Assembly: GCF_014648895.1 (NCBI RefSeq)
Contig: NZ_BMRZ01000002.1
Coordinates: forward strand, 558,001-622,000
Source of the DNA: Streptomyces tanashiensis
Lineage (GTDB): Bacteria; Actinomycetota; Actinomycetes; Streptomycetales; Streptomycetaceae
Reading direction: 5' to 3'
Length of the DNA: 64,000 bases
In this document: piece after piece, positions 18,465 through 27,835 of the stretch
How positions within the stretch are numbered: position 1 is the first letter of the stretch
How the letters are laid out: every line of letters begins with the position of its first letter
Made by a program: the position numbers and the translations under genes
The notes under the pieces: model-generated
Seen by the model: the letters and a program-made list of their open reading frames with translations, nothing else
Databases searched by the model: none
Told to the model about the DNA's origin: nothing

Positions 18465-19903
18465 GCGGGTACGGACAGGGGCGCGGCCACGGGAACGGGC
18501 ACGGGGACGACGAGCGGACCTTCGAGGCCTTGCCTCCGGCGCCCGGCGGCGGATTCACCCGCACCTGGTGGGGACGGGCGTGGCTGAAGGCGCTGGAGGA
18601 CACCGCGCTCGACGGGCAGCAGCTCAAGGCGGGACGCCGGCACGCGCGCGCGGGGGCGGTGGGCGCCGTCTCGGTGCGGCCCGGCCGGATCACCGCGCTG
18701 GTCAAGGACCGTGACGGCACGGCGTACCGCGGCGACGTGCTGGTGCGCGAGTTCTCCGAGGAGGAGTGGGACCGGCTCCTCGACCTCGCCGTGGACAGCG
18801 CCGGCCACATCGCCGCGCTCCTCGACCGCGAGATGCCGCCGCACCTGGTGGAGGACGCGGCGGCGGCCGGACTCGACCTGCTGCCGGGCATCGGGGACCT
18901 CGACCCGGAGTGCGGCTGCGAGGCCTGGGACCACTGCCCGCACACGGCGGCGCTCTGCTACCAGGTCGCGCGCCTCCTCGACGAGGATCCCTTCGTCCTG
19001 CTGCTGATGCGGGGGCGCGGCGAACGCACGCTCCTGGGCCAGCTGCAGGCGCGCAGTGCCGCACGGGCCGCCGCGCCGTCCGCGCACGGCGGGGTGGAGA
19101 CGCGCGGCGCGTCGGCCGCCGGGCCGGAGGGGGCCGGCGGGATGCCGGGCGTGTCGGCCGAGGAGGTGTTCGCGGCGGCGTTCCTGGTACCGCCGTTGCC
19201 CGCTCCCCCGGTCGCCCCCGCCACGCCGGGCCGGTCGCCGTCCCTGGACACCGACACCCCGCCGGAGCCGGGGGTCGACCCGGCGGCCCTCGAGTTCCTC
19301 GCGGCGGACGCGGCGGCACGCGCACACCGGCTGCTCGGCGAGGTGCTGGGCGGCGGGGCCGGCGCGACAGAGGTCGGTCTGACGGGCACTCGCTCGCCGG
19401 AACCGGGTCTGGCGGTCGCTCACTCGACAGGGGTGGCTCTGACGGTAGCTCACTCGACGGGAAGGGGCCTGACGGTCGCTCAGGACGCGGTCCGACTCGC
19501 GGCGGGCGCGCCCGTTCCCTGGATCGCGGCACGGCTCGCCTCCGGTTCGGGGAGGTCGCGGGCCGATCTGGACCTTGCCACGCGCGCGTGGCGGTTCGGG
19601 GGCGCCGCCGCCCTCGCCGTACTGGACGAGGAGTGGACGCCGGACACCGAGGCACTCGACCGGGCAGGGCTGCGGCTCGCCGAGGCCTGGGCGGACGACG
19701 AACGCCCGGTGCTGCGGCGCGCGGGCGGCGCGCGGTGGACGGTCGTGGGGGCGGAGGCGCAGCTGCGGCTCGGCGAGGACGGGCGCTGGTGGCCGTACCT
19801 GAAAGCCGGGGCCCGCTGGTCCCCGGCCGGCCCGGCCGACCGTGACCCGGCGGCGGCCCTGGCGACGGCGCTCGCCGCCGGTACTACTGGAGCCGGTGGC
19901 TGA
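18461..19903 (+). CDS. SWIM zinc-finger protein paired with SNF2 helicase
   Basis: A 480-aa protein. After GGFTRTWWGRAWLKALEDTALD at the start, a SWIM finger (CGCEAWDHCPHTAALCYQVA, CxC-x5-CxH) lies near residues 151-170. The rest is Ala/Gly/Pro-rich with a short repeat (AVAHSTG, TVAHSTG, TVAQD) near residue 325. SWIM fingers bind DNA or protein, and this gene is the habitual partner of the upstream SNF2 ATPase. The ATG overlaps the preceding stop, so translation is coupled. Confidence 0.85.
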   Translation: MSGYGQGRGHGNGHGDDERTFEALPPAPGGGFTRTWWGRAWLKALEDTALDGQQLKAGRRHARAGAVGAVSVRPGRITALVKDRDGTAYRGDVLVREFSEEEWDRLLDLAVDSAGHIAALLDREMPPHLVEDAAAAGLDLLPGIGDLDPECGCEAWDHCPHTAALCYQVARLLDEDPFVLLLMRGRGERTLLGQLQARSAARAAAPSAHGGVETRGASAAGPEGAGGMPGVSAEEVFAAAFLVPPLPAPPVAPATPGRSPSLDTDTPPEPGVDPAALEFLAADAAARAHRLLGEVLGGGAGATEVGLTGTRSPEPGLAVAHSTGVALTVAHSTGRGLTVAQDAVRLAAGAPVPWIAARLASGSGRSRADLDLATRAWRFGGAAALAVLDEEWTPDTEALDRAGLRLAEAWADDERPVLRRAGGARWTVVGAEAQLRLGEDGRWWPYLKAGARWSPAGPADRDPAAALATALAAGTTGAGG

Positions 19904-21062
19904 GCGTGCCGTCGGTGGCGGCCAGGCTGCAGGCGACGGTGTCCGCGCCGAGGAGGTGACTGGTCCGGTACGGGTACTGGACGAAGGTCGTCCAGCGCGT
20001 GCCGACCGGCTGCCTCGCGGCCTTGCGGCGAAGCGGTTCGCGGCAGAGGAGGGTGGCGGCCTCGCGTACCGCCTGATCGGTGGCGAAGGTGCCGACCAGG
20101 CGGGGCCGGGCGACGAGTTCGGCGCGGTGCGGCGCGTCGCAGCGCCGCCGGAGGGCGGTGCCCGGCGCGTCGCGGTCGATGTCGAAGCACTCGCCGACGC
20201 GCAGCGTCTCGAACGAGACGGGCCGCTCGGGAGGCCGGGCCCCCGTCGGGCGGCCGGACGGTGTGGCGCGGGTCGAGGGCGTGCCGGGCGTGGGGGTGGT
20301 GCTTCCGGAGCGGGACGGCGTCGGCGACGGGCTGCCCTCCGGATCCCCCACGCGCCTGTCGGACGCCGTAGGCGTCGGCCTGGCGCCGATGGTCGTGGGG
20401 TGCAGGGGCGTTTCCGTACTCGGCGTGTCGGCCGCCCCCGCTCCGTTCGTCGCGGTGGGTTCGGCCCGTCCCGTGCCACCGGTGACGACGGGGGACGGCA
20501 CACCGACAGAGTCCCCGCCGGGTCGGCCGTCGGCGATTCCGCCGGCCTCCGCTCCTCCCCGGGCGGTCAGGAAGGCCCCGGCCACCAGGGCGGCCGTCAG
20601 CAGCGGCACCAGCGGCACGCCGAACCAGCGCGCGCGCCGCGCCGCCGGTCCCGGCCGGGCGGCGCCCAGCCGCACGAACCGGGCCGACCACGCCGACTCG
20701 GCACCGGCCGCGAAGGGCTGGGCCGTGGGGTGCTCGTCCACGAGGAGCGCGGAAGGGCGGGGTTCGTGCGCGATCGGTGCGTCCGAACGCGATTCGGGCG
20801 TCGCGCCAGGGGCGACCTGACGCAATTCCGGCGTGACGCCGGATGCGCTCGGACCCTGTGGGGTCGTCGCGCCCGGTGTGGTCGGGCGCGGCGAGGGGCC
20901 CGCGCCGGCGGGTTCGGGCGTGTCGGAGGCACCCGGACGGCCCGGCTCGGGCGCGGGAGGGACGGAGGACGGGTCGTACACAGGGACCAGGTTCTCCGTT
21001 CGACGGCGGCACGGCCAGCGTTCACCGGCCGCCGGACGCGGCAGGTACGGAATCGTGACCAT
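19884..21062 (-). CDS. Single-pass membrane protein with septum-formation-like C terminus
   Basis: A 392-aa protein with a disordered Pro/Ser/Thr-rich cytoplasmic N terminus (~150 aa), one membrane helix (PLVPLLTAALVAGAFLTA), a second Pro/Thr/Ser-rich linker outside the membrane and a C-terminal domain. That domain begins RVGECFDIDRD and has conserved Cys (RRRCDAPHRAELV; LLCREPL; TVACSL), resembling the streptomycete septum-formation/DUF4190-associated domain. It follows folD in the same direction by about 65 bases. The start is uncertain: ATG at 21062, or GTG at 21104 just after the folD stop. Confidence 0.65.
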   Translation of the reverse strand: MVTIPYLPRPAAGERWPCRRRTENLVPVYDPSSVPPAPEPGRPGASDTPEPAGAGPSPRPTTPGATTPQGPSASGVTPELRQVAPGATPESRSDAPIAHEPRPSALLVDEHPTAQPFAAGAESAWSARFVRLGAARPGPAARRARWFGVPLVPLLTAALVAGAFLTARGGAEAGGIADGRPGGDSVGVPSPVVTGGTGRAEPTATNGAGAADTPSTETPLHPTTIGARPTPTASDRRVGDPEGSPSPTPSRSGSTTPTPGTPSTRATPSGRPTGARPPERPVSFETLRVGECFDIDRDAPGTALRRRCDAPHRAELVARPRLVGTFATDQAVREAATLLCREPLRRKAARQPVGTRWTTFVQYPYRTSHLLGADTVACSLAATDGTLSHRLQ

Positions 21063-21127
21063 CGCCGACCGCGCGCGCTCACGCCACCGCCGCTCCTCCG
21101 TCACCGCCGCCGCCCGGTCACCGTCGC

Positions 21128-21982
21128 CTACAGGCCGAGCTGACGCTCCGCGCCCTCGACCGTCTGGGCGAGGAGCACGGCGATGGTCATGGGGCCGACA
21201 CCGCCGGGGACCGGGGTGATGAGGGAGGCGCGCTCGGCGGCCGAGGCGAAGTCGACGTCGCCGACGTTGCCCGGGTTGTAGCCGGCGTCGATGACGACGG
21301 CGCCCGGCTTGACGTCCTCGCCCTTGATGAAGTTCGGCTTGCCGACGGCGGCGACGAGGATGTCCGCCTCGCGGACGACCGAGGAGAGGTCCTTGGTACG
21401 CGAGTGGCAGTAGGTGACGGTGGCGTCGCGGCCGAGGAGGAGCAGACCGGCCGGCTTGCCCAGGATGGCGCTGCGGCCGACGACGACGGCGCGCTTGCCG
21501 CTGAGTTCGACGTCGTACGCGTCCAGGAGGCGCATGATGCCGCCGGGCGTGCAGGAGACGAAGCCGGGCAGACCGAATCCCATGGCGGCGAAGGAGGCCA
21601 TGGTGACGCCGTCGACGTCCTTCTCGGGGGCGATGGCCTCGAAGGCGGCACGCTCGTCGATGTGCGGGCCGACCGGGTGCTGGAGCAGGATGCCGTGCAC
21701 CTCGGGGTCCTCGGAGAGGGCGGTGATCGCCGCGACGAGCTCCTCGGTGGTCGTCTCGGCGGGCAGCTCGACGTGCTTGGAACGGATTCCGGCCTTCGCG
21801 CAGCGGTTCTGCTTCATCTTCACGTACGTGACGGAGGCCGGGTCCGCACCGACCAGGACGGTCGCGAGGCACGGGGTCACGCCGGTGCGGCGGGTGATCT
21901 CGGCGGCTCGGGCGGCGGTCTCCTCGACCGTGCGGCGGGCGAGGGCCGTGCCGTCCATGAGGGTGGCGGTGCTGGTGGACAT
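21128..21982 (-). CDS. folD: Methylenetetrahydrofolate dehydrogenase/cyclohydrolase FolD
   Basis: A 284-aa bifunctional enzyme interconverting 5,10-methylene-, methenyl- and 10-formyl-tetrahydrofolate with NADP. Family signatures are YVKMKQNRCAKAGI (catalytic Lys in the YxxxK motif), ILLQHPVGPHID, PEKDVDG, CTPGGIMRLL, VVVGRSAILGKP (nucleotide loop), HSRTKDL and TPVPGGVGPMTIAVLL. The length is normal. A ZTP riboswitch lies in its leader, linking expression to shortage of 10-formyl-THF. Confidence 0.96.
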   Translation of the reverse strand: MSTSTATLMDGTALARRTVEETAARAAEITRRTGVTPCLATVLVGADPASVTYVKMKQNRCAKAGIRSKHVELPAETTTEELVAAITALSEDPEVHGILLQHPVGPHIDERAAFEAIAPEKDVDGVTMASFAAMGFGLPGFVSCTPGGIMRLLDAYDVELSGKRAVVVGRSAILGKPAGLLLLGRDATVTYCHSRTKDLSSVVREADILVAAVGKPNFIKGEDVKPGAVVIDAGYNPGNVGDVDFASAAERASLITPVPGGVGPMTIAVLLAQTVEGAERQLGL

Positions 21983-22011
21983 GGCAACTCCTGGGCGTCG
22001 TCTCTGACCGG

Positions 22012-22122
22012 TTTCTCGCCCAGGCGCACGGCATCGGCACGGTGGTGCCTCGGGGGCACGCTCCGCCGGGCCGCTCCCCGGTGGTGATCCACCTCAAGCG
22101 CCAGTCACGGCCCGAGCCCCAC
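22012..22122 (-). ncRNA. ZTP (pfl) riboswitch upstream of folD
   Basis: On the minus strand the folD leader shows the pfl consensus: GGGCCGTGACTGGCG (about 22099-22113), the paired GGTGGATCACCACC with GGGGAGCGGCCC, a variable hairpin, then the conserved 3' half GCGCCTGGGC (22018-22027), about 35 bases before the folD start. This motif binds ZTP/ZMP, which rises when 10-formyl-tetrahydrofolate is short, and commonly controls folD, glyA and pur genes in actinobacteria. The sequence match is strong; the exact boundaries are estimated. Confidence 0.88.
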
Positions 22123-22210
22123 TCTACGTGAGGGGTCGGGGGCCGGTCCCGGACAGGGTGCATATGCCGTGGTGCGAGGGAGCTTGTCGGCACCTCTCGG
22201 GCCCACCACG

Positions 22211-23815
22211 ATGAGCGCGACGGGCCGGGACGACCTCGACGAGGAGGCCGAGTTGAGCGATGCGTGGGTGGCGGCGGAGCCACGGACGGAACGGACACCG
22301 GCGGAGGATCGGGGACGGGAGGACGGTCCTCGCCGGAGGACGGACCGCGGCGCGGCGAGCGGACGACGCTCGGCGACCACCCGGGGCGCGGGGATCGACA
22401 CGGGCGGGGAGACTGCCCCGGGCGATCGGCCCGCCTCGGGCAGGGAGACCGAGTCGGGCAGGGGAACCGCCCCGCGCAGGGGAACCACCCCACGCAGGGA
22501 CTCCGACTCCGGCAGGGAGGACAACCCGCGCAGGGACACCGGCCGGGGCGGGGAGACCAACCCACGCGGGGAGACCGAGTCGGACAGGGAGACCGGCCCG
22601 GGCAGGGAGACCGAGGCGGGCGCCCGCGAGGCCCGGCCGCTGGTCGCCGCGTCCTGGCGCCGGTCGGTACGCGCGCGCGTGAGTCCCGACGGGGCGGCAC
22701 GGGTGGAACTGGACGAGGACGAGCTCGCCGCGTACCGGGAAGCGCATCCCCTCACCGCGGCGATGCCGGTGATCCGGGAGCTGATGGGGGCGTACGCGAC
22801 GGACGGAGAGCATCTCCTCGCGGTCTGCGACGCCGCCGGGCGGATGCTGTGGGTCGAGGGGCATCCGGGCACCCTGCGCAAGGCCCGGGGGATGAACTTC
22901 GTGGCCGGGGCCCGCTGGTCGGAGGCGGCGGTCGGGACGAACGCGCCCGGCACCGCGCTGGCCGTCGACCGGCCGGTGCAGGTGGTCGCCGCCGAGCACT
23001 TCCGGCGTCCCGTGCGGGCGTGGACCTGCGCGGCGGCGCCCGTGCACGACCCGCACAGCGGGAGGGTGCTCGGCGCTGTCGACATCACCGGCGGGGAACG
23101 GCTGGCGCACCCGCACAGCCTCGGCTTCGTGCAGGCGGTGGCACGCGCGGCCGAGTCCCAGCTGGCTCTGCTCGGGCCGGCACCGGAGCCGGGAAGGCTT
23201 CGGCTGTCGGCGCTCGGCCGGGACGAGGCGGTGCTCTCCGTGGGCGGGCGGAGGATGAGGCTGAGCCGTCGTCACAGTGAGATCCTGGTGGTCCTCGCCC
23301 ATCGACCCGAGGGGGTGAGCGGCGACGAACTTCTCACGCTGCTGTACGAGGACGAGTCGGTCACCCCGGTGACGCTGCGGGCGGAGCTGTCCCGGCTGCG
23401 CGCGCTGCTCGGTCCGGACGCGCTGCGGTCGCGGCCGTACCGTCTCGCCGGGGCGGTGGACGCCGACTTCGCGACGGTCGACCGGCGGCTCGCCTCGGGG
23501 GCCGTCGCGGCGGCGGCCGGGGACTACGCGGGCCCTCTGCTGCCCGCGTCGGCAGCCCCGGGGGTCGTACGGCTGCGGGAGCGGCTCGCGGAGCGGATGC
23601 GGGCGGCGCTGGTGGACCGGGGTGATCCGGGGCTGCTCGCCGACTGGGCGTACAGCGCGTGGGGCGAGGACGACGTGGTGGTCTGGCGGGCTCTGTGCGC
23701 GGCCGTACCGGCGAACCTGCTTCCTCCCGTACGGGCGCGGCTCGACTCGCTGGAGACGGAACTGTGCGCCGGTGCAACGGGATTGCAACGTACGGGTCAC
23801 CACACTCGGGCGTGA
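22211..23815 (+). CDS. GAF-domain, winged-helix transcriptional regulator next to ALDH
   Basis: A 534-aa protein. After ~60 residues comes a repeat-built charged linker (DNA array 22401-22616), then a conserved regulator body: [31 protein letters not shown], a GAF-like region with [22 protein letters not shown] and [22 protein letters not shown], then a C-terminal winged-helix segment ([27 protein letters not shown]...[13 protein letters not shown]). Regulators of this type commonly sit directly upstream of aldehyde dehydrogenase genes and control them. The start is uncertain: ATG at 22211 lacks a clear ribosome-binding site. Confidence 0.82.
   Translation: MSATGRDDLDEEAELSDAWVAAEPRTERTPAEDRGREDGPRRRTDRGAASGRRSATTRGAGIDTGGETAPGDRPASGRETESGRGTAPRRGTTPRRDSDSGREDNPRRDTGRGGETNPRGETESDRETGPGRETEAGAREARPLVAASWRRSVRARVSPDGAARVELDEDELAAYREAHPLTAAMPVIRELMGAYATDGEHLLAVCDAAGRMLWVEGHPGTLRKARGMNFVAGARWSEAAVGTNAPGTALAVDRPVQVVAAEHFRRPVRAWTCAAAPVHDPHSGRVLGAVDITGGERLAHPHSLGFVQAVARAAESQLALLGPAPEPGRLRLSALGRDEAVLSVGGRRMRLSRRHSEILVVLAHRPEGVSGDELLTLLYEDESVTPVTLRAELSRLRALLGPDALRSRPYRLAGAVDADFATVDRRLASGAVAAAAGDYAGPLLPASAAPGVVRLRERLAERMRAALVDRGDPGLLADWAYSAWGEDDVVVWRALCAAVPANLLPPVRARLDSLETELCAGATGLQRTGHHTRA
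22401..22616. repeat. Tandem array of twelve 18-bp units inside the GAF regulator gene
   Basis: Twelve in-register 18-base units with consensus CGGGCAGGGAGACCGAGT encode six-residue units such as [24 protein letters not shown] and DRETGP. Units 1 and 2 (22401-22436) are diverged; those after 22437 are clearer. The array keeps the reading frame because 18 is a multiple of three, so copy number can vary without breaking the gene. Confidence 0.85.
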
Positions 23816-23853
23816 GCGCCGGCCAGGGACGGCCGGCGCGTCCCAGGGAGGCC

Positions 23854-25383
23854 ATGTCCATGACTCGTTTCGCCGCACCCGGTACCGAGGGCGCACTCAT
23901 GTCGTACCAGGTCCGCTACGACCACTGGATCGGCGGCGAGTACGTCGCCCCTGCGGCCGGCCGCTACTTCGAGAACCCCAGCCCGGTCGACGGCCGCCCC
24001 TTCACGGAGATCGCGCGCGGCACGGCCGAGGACGTGGAGCGCGCGCTCGACGCGGCGCACGCGGCGGCCCCGGCGTGGGGGCGGACGGCTCCGGCGGAGC
24101 GGGCGGCCGTGCTGCTGCGGATCGCGGACCGGATGGAGAACAACCTGGAGGCGCTCGCGGTCGCGGAGACCTGGGACAACGGCAAGCCCGTCCGGGAGAC
24201 GCTCGCCGCGGACATCCCGCTCGCGATCGACCACTTCCGCTACTTCGCGGGGGCGCTGCGGGCCCAGGAGGGCGCGCTGAGCGAGATCGACGACGACACG
24301 GTCGCGTACCACTTCCACGAGCCGCTGGGGGTCGTCGCGCAGATCATCCCGTGGAACTTCCCGATCCTGATGGCGGTCTGGAAGCTGGCACCGGCGCTGG
24401 CCGCCGGCAACGCGGTGGTCCTCAAGCCGGCCGAACAGACTCCGGCCTCGGTGCACTTCTGGCTGAGCCTCGTCGCGGATCTGCTGCCGCCGGGCGTCCT
24501 GAACGTCGTGAACGGCTTCGGCGAGGAGGCCGGCAAGCCGCTGGCGTCCAGCCCGCGGGTCGCGAAGATCGCGTTCACCGGCGAGACGTCGACAGGCCGC
24601 CTCATCATGGGGTACGCCTCCGAGAACCTGAAGCCGGTCACCCTCGAACTCGGCGGCAAGTCCCCCAACATCTTCTTCGACGACGTGTGGGCGGCGGACG
24701 ACGACTTCCGGGACAAGGCCCTGGAAGGGTTCACGATGTTCGCCCTCAACCAGGGCGAGGTCTGCACCTGCCCCTCGCGCGCCCTCGTCCAGCGCGGCCA
24801 CTACGCCGACTTCCTGGAGGCGGCGGTCGCCCGCACGGAGACGATCGTCCCGGGCCACCCCCTGGACACGGACACGATGATCGGCGCGCAGGCCTCGGCC
24901 GACCAGCTCCGCAAGATCCTCTCCTACCTGGAGATCGGCCAGAAGGAGGGCGCGAAGATCCTGACGGGCGGCCAGATCGTTGAACATGGCGGCGAGTTGG
25001 CGGGCGGCTACTACGTGCAGCCGACGGTCTTCGAGGGCGACAACCGCATGCGGATCTTCCAGGAGGAGATCTTCGGCCCGGTGGTCGCTGTGACCTCCTT
25101 CACCGACTTCGACGACGCGATCCGCACGGCCAACGACACGCTCTACGGCCTCGGCGCCGGCGTCTGGACCCGCGACACCAACACGGCCTACCGAGCGGGC
25201 CGCGCGATCCAGGCGGGCCGCGTCTGGACGAACTGCTACCACGCCTACCCCGCCCACGCGGCCTTCGGCGGCTACAAGCAGTCAGGCATCGGCCGCGAGA
25301 CCCACCGCATGATGCTGGACCACTACCAGCAGACGAAGAATCTTCTCGTGTCGTACTCGCCGAAGAAGCTCGGCTTCTTCTAG
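23854..25383 (+). CDS. Aldehyde dehydrogenase (ExaC/AldB type); 3' end is the putative attB
   Basis: A 509-aa NAD(P)-dependent aldehyde dehydrogenase of the acetaldehyde/ExaC group. Visible are [41 protein letters not shown] (catalytic Glu), [14 protein letters not shown] (catalytic Cys near 304), [10 protein letters not shown] and the terminal [11 protein letters not shown]...[15 protein letters not shown]. The ATG at 23854 follows AGGGAGG. It probably oxidises acetaldehyde or other short aldehydes under control of the upstream GAF regulator. The final ~60 bases and the terminator are repeated four more times downstream, marking an integration site that keeps the gene intact. Confidence 0.95.
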   Translation: MSMTRFAAPGTEGALMSYQVRYDHWIGGEYVAPAAGRYFENPSPVDGRPFTEIARGTAEDVERALDAAHAAAPAWGRTAPAERAAVLLRIADRMENNLEALAVAETWDNGKPVRETLAADIPLAIDHFRYFAGALRAQEGALSEIDDDTVAYHFHEPLGVVAQIIPWNFPILMAVWKLAPALAAGNAVVLKPAEQTPASVHFWLSLVADLLPPGVLNVVNGFGEEAGKPLASSPRVAKIAFTGETSTGRLIMGYASENLKPVTLELGGKSPNIFFDDVWAADDDFRDKALEGFTMFALNQGEVCTCPSRALVQRGHYADFLEAAVARTETIVPGHPLDTDTMIGAQASADQLRKILSYLEIGQKEGAKILTGGQIVEHGGELAGGYYVQPTVFEGDNRMRIFQEEIFGPVVAVTSFTDFDDAIRTANDTLYGLGAGVWTRDTNTAYRAGRAIQAGRVWTNCYHAYPAHAAFGGYKQSGIGRETHRMMLDHYQQTKNLLVSYSPKKLGFF

Positions 25384-25432
25384 GGGTACAAGAAAGGGCG
25401 CCTGACCTGGGCTGTTACCCAGGCAGGCGCCC
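25323..25432 (+). repeat. att-like copy 1 (native ALDH 3' end plus terminator)
   Basis: The reference copy of a ~110-base block: ACCAGCAGACGAAGAA, the codons for [18 protein letters not shown], then GCGCCTGACCTGGG hairpin sequence. Related copies lie at 28951, 34466, 41573 and 57317. An integrase 3' remnant follows directly on the opposite strand. Confidence 0.85.
25396..25432 (+). terminator. ALDH terminator hairpin
   Basis: GGGCGCCTG-A-CCTGGG pairs with CCCAGG-CAGGCGCCC around a six-base loop, with one bulged A. It begins 13 bases after the ALDH stop. Variants of the same hairpin follow the att copies at 34466 and 41573, so the hairpin travels with the repeated block. Confidence 0.8.
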
Positions 25433-25503
25433 ACCGGTCGCGTCGGCCAGCGCGAGATAGGTCATGCGGTGTAAACCCCAGTTTCCCCACTGCCATCCCA
25501 CTC

Positions 25504-25540
25504 CTGACCAGCTCTTCCGGTCGATTTCCGGTCCGGCTGA
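25504..25540. repeat. Arm-like repeat inside island A, left end
   Basis: CTGACCAGCTCTTCCGGT... with CCGGTCCGGC resembles 34651-34692 (CTGACCAGCACTTCCGGACC). Both lie between the att copy and the integrase 3' remnant. A possible integrase arm-type binding region. Confidence 0.45.
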
Positions 25541-25676
25541 CGGGGTGGCACCCCGGCTGACACGGTCCCATTCCGCCATGGACGTAAGCTGACGCCTCCA
25601 CATAGTTCCCTTCCTGGTTCCGGAACAGGCGACCGTCGGGCTCCACGCCGAACCTCTCTACGTGAGCGACAAGCAT

Positions 25677-26404
25677 GCGGACGAACGGCGGCGGGATCGG
25701 GACGGGACGCGTTGCAGTGGCTGCGCGTCGCTTGAGGGAGTGATTCTCCCGCTGTTCCTCCCGTACCCCTTCTTCCTTCGACAGAAGCTCTCTTGGCCGT
25801 ACGTACCGTCTGGACCGTCACCCACGGCTGTGGACATTCGGTCCAGCATGATCTGTCGCACCGCCCGGCGGACCGCCGTGCCAGGTGACCGGCGCGTACG
25901 CCGTGCTCGTCAGCGAGGGCTTCCCTGTCAAGTTCTGCGTGTTGAAGCATCGACGGACGGACTGTGCCACCTGCCCGCGGTGCGGCTGACCATCTCAATG
26001 CGTGCCTTGGACTGGGCATCGTGGCATGCGGGTGCGCTACCGAGGTGAGTGATCGGCCGGTGAGGTACTCGGGTCGGTCGAGGTCCTCCTGTAGTCCCGT
26101 TCCCGCGAGCGCCCAGCCGAGGAGTTCTCGGGTAGCGGTGCTAGACGCTGGCCCATCTCCTTCCGCATAGGCCGTGTGCAGGCCGACGTTCCGTGAGCAC
26201 TGCACGCCGCACTCTCGGAATGCCCGCGGACCTCTGGCAGGCGTGCCCCCCCAGGTCGAAGACGACGGAGGTGGCGGCGGGGAAGAGCCAGCAGGTACCG
26301 ACGTTGGAGAGGTGCCGTCGGGCGGCCGAAGGGCGCATCCAGGCGCCCGTCCTGCGCCAGCCGCAGGGCGGGGTTCGCACCGCTGTGGAACCGGGGGTGA
26401 AGGC
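25677..26404. other. Stretch without recognisable gene (island A)
   Basis: About 730 bases with several short overlapping open frames on both strands, none with family-like sequence or a good ribosome-binding site. It may contain the eroded 5' part of the integrase gene, which I cannot recognise. Confidence 0.4.
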
Positions 26405-26448
26405 ATGCCGAATGCGCGGACCGGTCACTCGGTCCGCGCATTCGGCAT
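26405..26448. repeat. Perfect 19-bp palindrome with 6-base loop
   Basis: ATGCCGAATGCGCGGACCG (26405-26423), loop GTCACT, then its exact reverse complement (26430-26448). No T-tract follows on either strand. It lies about 100 bases beyond the stop of the secreted-protein gene at 26551, in position to act as a bidirectional terminator or a protein-binding site. Confidence 0.75.
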
Positions 26449-26550
26449 CGCCGCGACCCGGCGTCGTCCGAGGGGCTGCTTGTCCGTCAGGCTCGGCAGC
26501 CAGAACAGCCGAAGCCAAGCAGCCGCGGACGCCACGTCTGCGTGGGCGAT

Positions 26551-26946
26551 TTACTCGATGATCTTCTGCCAGGCGGAGCACTTGATCGGAGTCGTGTCCG
26601 AGGCGCCATCCACCGTGCACACCTTCATTCGGTAAACGTTGATGGAGTACAGGTTTCCGTCGGTCTTGTAGGCGCCACCGGCGTCTGCTCCCTTGCCGTT
26701 GTAGAAGCTGCCCCACTCATACCAATGTTCAGTGCCCGCGCTCACCTCGATGTAGGCACGCACACCGTGACCGTCGGCAAGGTAATCAAAGAGGCCGAAG
26801 TCATCGCCGTCGTCGTAGAAGTGCAGAGCTCCGGCGAGCTTGCCGTCACTGTAGAGGTATACAGCCTGGTCCGTAGCGGAGGCCGGAGTGGCGATGCCCA
26901 CCAGGAGGGCGGGTACTGCCAGGAGGGTAAGCCATTTCTTGGACAT
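26551..26946 (-). CDS. Small secreted protein, twin 1
   Basis: A 131-aa protein with a signal peptide (MSKKWLTLLAVPALLVGIATPASA, 24 aa) and a ~107-residue mature part: QAVYLYSDGKLAGALHFYDD, DYLADGHGVRAYIE, YNGKGADAGGAYKTDGNLYSI and KVCTVDGASDTT...KCSAW, with two Cys likely to form a disulfide. The layout (ADGxGVxA ... VCxxDG ... CSxW) recalls a family of short streptomycete exported proteins of unknown role. Its twin at 27836 is nearly identical up to residue 67 and differs by a five-residue gap near 70-80. The two genes are divergent and share mirrored leaders. Confidence 0.8.
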   Translation of the reverse strand: MSKKWLTLLAVPALLVGIATPASATDQAVYLYSDGKLAGALHFYDDGDDFGLFDYLADGHGVRAYIEVSAGTEHWYEWGSFYNGKGADAGGAYKTDGNLYSINVYRMKVCTVDGASDTTPIKCSAWQKIIE

Positions 26947-27205
26947 GGAAACACCCTTGATTCGTTTCAGTGAAAAGATCGCACTGCACGGCAATCGTTC
27001 CACGTGGGACATGATGGAAGGTCGCACGTTGACAGCCACTTCAAGGGAGTGCGGAAATATCCGACCCCCGGAAATATCTGTGCGAGTCGCTGTTCTCGCC
27101 GACAGGCCAAGAACGTACACCGACCCGAACCCTTGCGCTACAGGTTTGCACCCAGGAATCGGTAAAGATCATTTTCATGTTTTCCGTGAAATTTCGGACT
27201 TCCCT

Positions 27206-27574
27206 TCATCGCCGGCCTGCCAAAGCTCAAGAAAACCTCAATGAAACACGCAACAGCACTGATTGACCGCCAAGGTCTGCAAGTGTTGGGAATGCTGCGG
27301 GCGTTCACGAGCCAGCACCATGCAGCCGCCGCAGGCGGCGCCCATCTCCCGTACAGTGGAAGGGACTTCGAAACGGAAGGTGGCCGGCCAGCCGCGCACC
27401 CGAGCACCGCGCACGGACCCGGTTGCGGGCGGGTGGTCCGCGTGAACTACCGCCGGATACTGGTGACTTGCACTGCATGGACCGCCAATCCCCGAGGAGA
27501 GAGGCACACTCGGCGCGCCATAGTCGGCGGAGGGTCCGGGCCACACCCCCACTTGAACGCCCACGACAGGACGG
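27206..27574. other. Unique spacer between the inverted-repeat arms
   Basis: No supported gene. It is the divergent upstream region of both twin genes, so it may hold regulatory sequence. A short minus-strand frame reading NARSIPNTCRPWRSISAVACF is not recognised. Confidence 0.4.
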
Positions 27575-27835
27575 TGAAGAGTTGTCCGAAATTGCACGGC
27601 GAACGTGAAATGATCTTTGCCGATTCCTGGGCGCAAACCCGTAGCGCGAAGGTTCGGGTCGGTGTACGTTCTTGGCCTGTCGGCGAGAACAGCGACTCGC
27701 ACAGATATTTCCGGGGGTCGGATATTTCCGCACTCCCTTGAAGTGGCTGTCAACGTGCGACCTTCCATCATGTCCCACGTGGAACGATTGCCGTGCAGTG
27801 CGATCTTTTCACTGAAACGAATCAAGGGTGTTCCC

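Larger units (their letters stand above)
25384..25676 (-). pseudogene. Tyrosine recombinase (phage-type integrase) remnant
   Basis: On the minus strand one frame gives LVAHVERFGVEPDGRLFRNQEGNYVEASAY, typical of the catalytic-domain entry of streptomycete integrases. A different frame then gives the terminal SMAEWDRVSRGATP of the same family. About 110 residues between them, including the catalytic Arg, His and Tyr, are deleted, so the gene is dead. Its 3' end faces the ALDH att copy, the usual int-att layout. A sister remnant keeping the Tyr region is at 34693. Confidence 0.7.

Noticed and set aside
26405..26448. Palindrome as a replication origin or CRISPR repeat
   Set aside because: It occurs once, with no iterons, no Rep gene and no spacer array.
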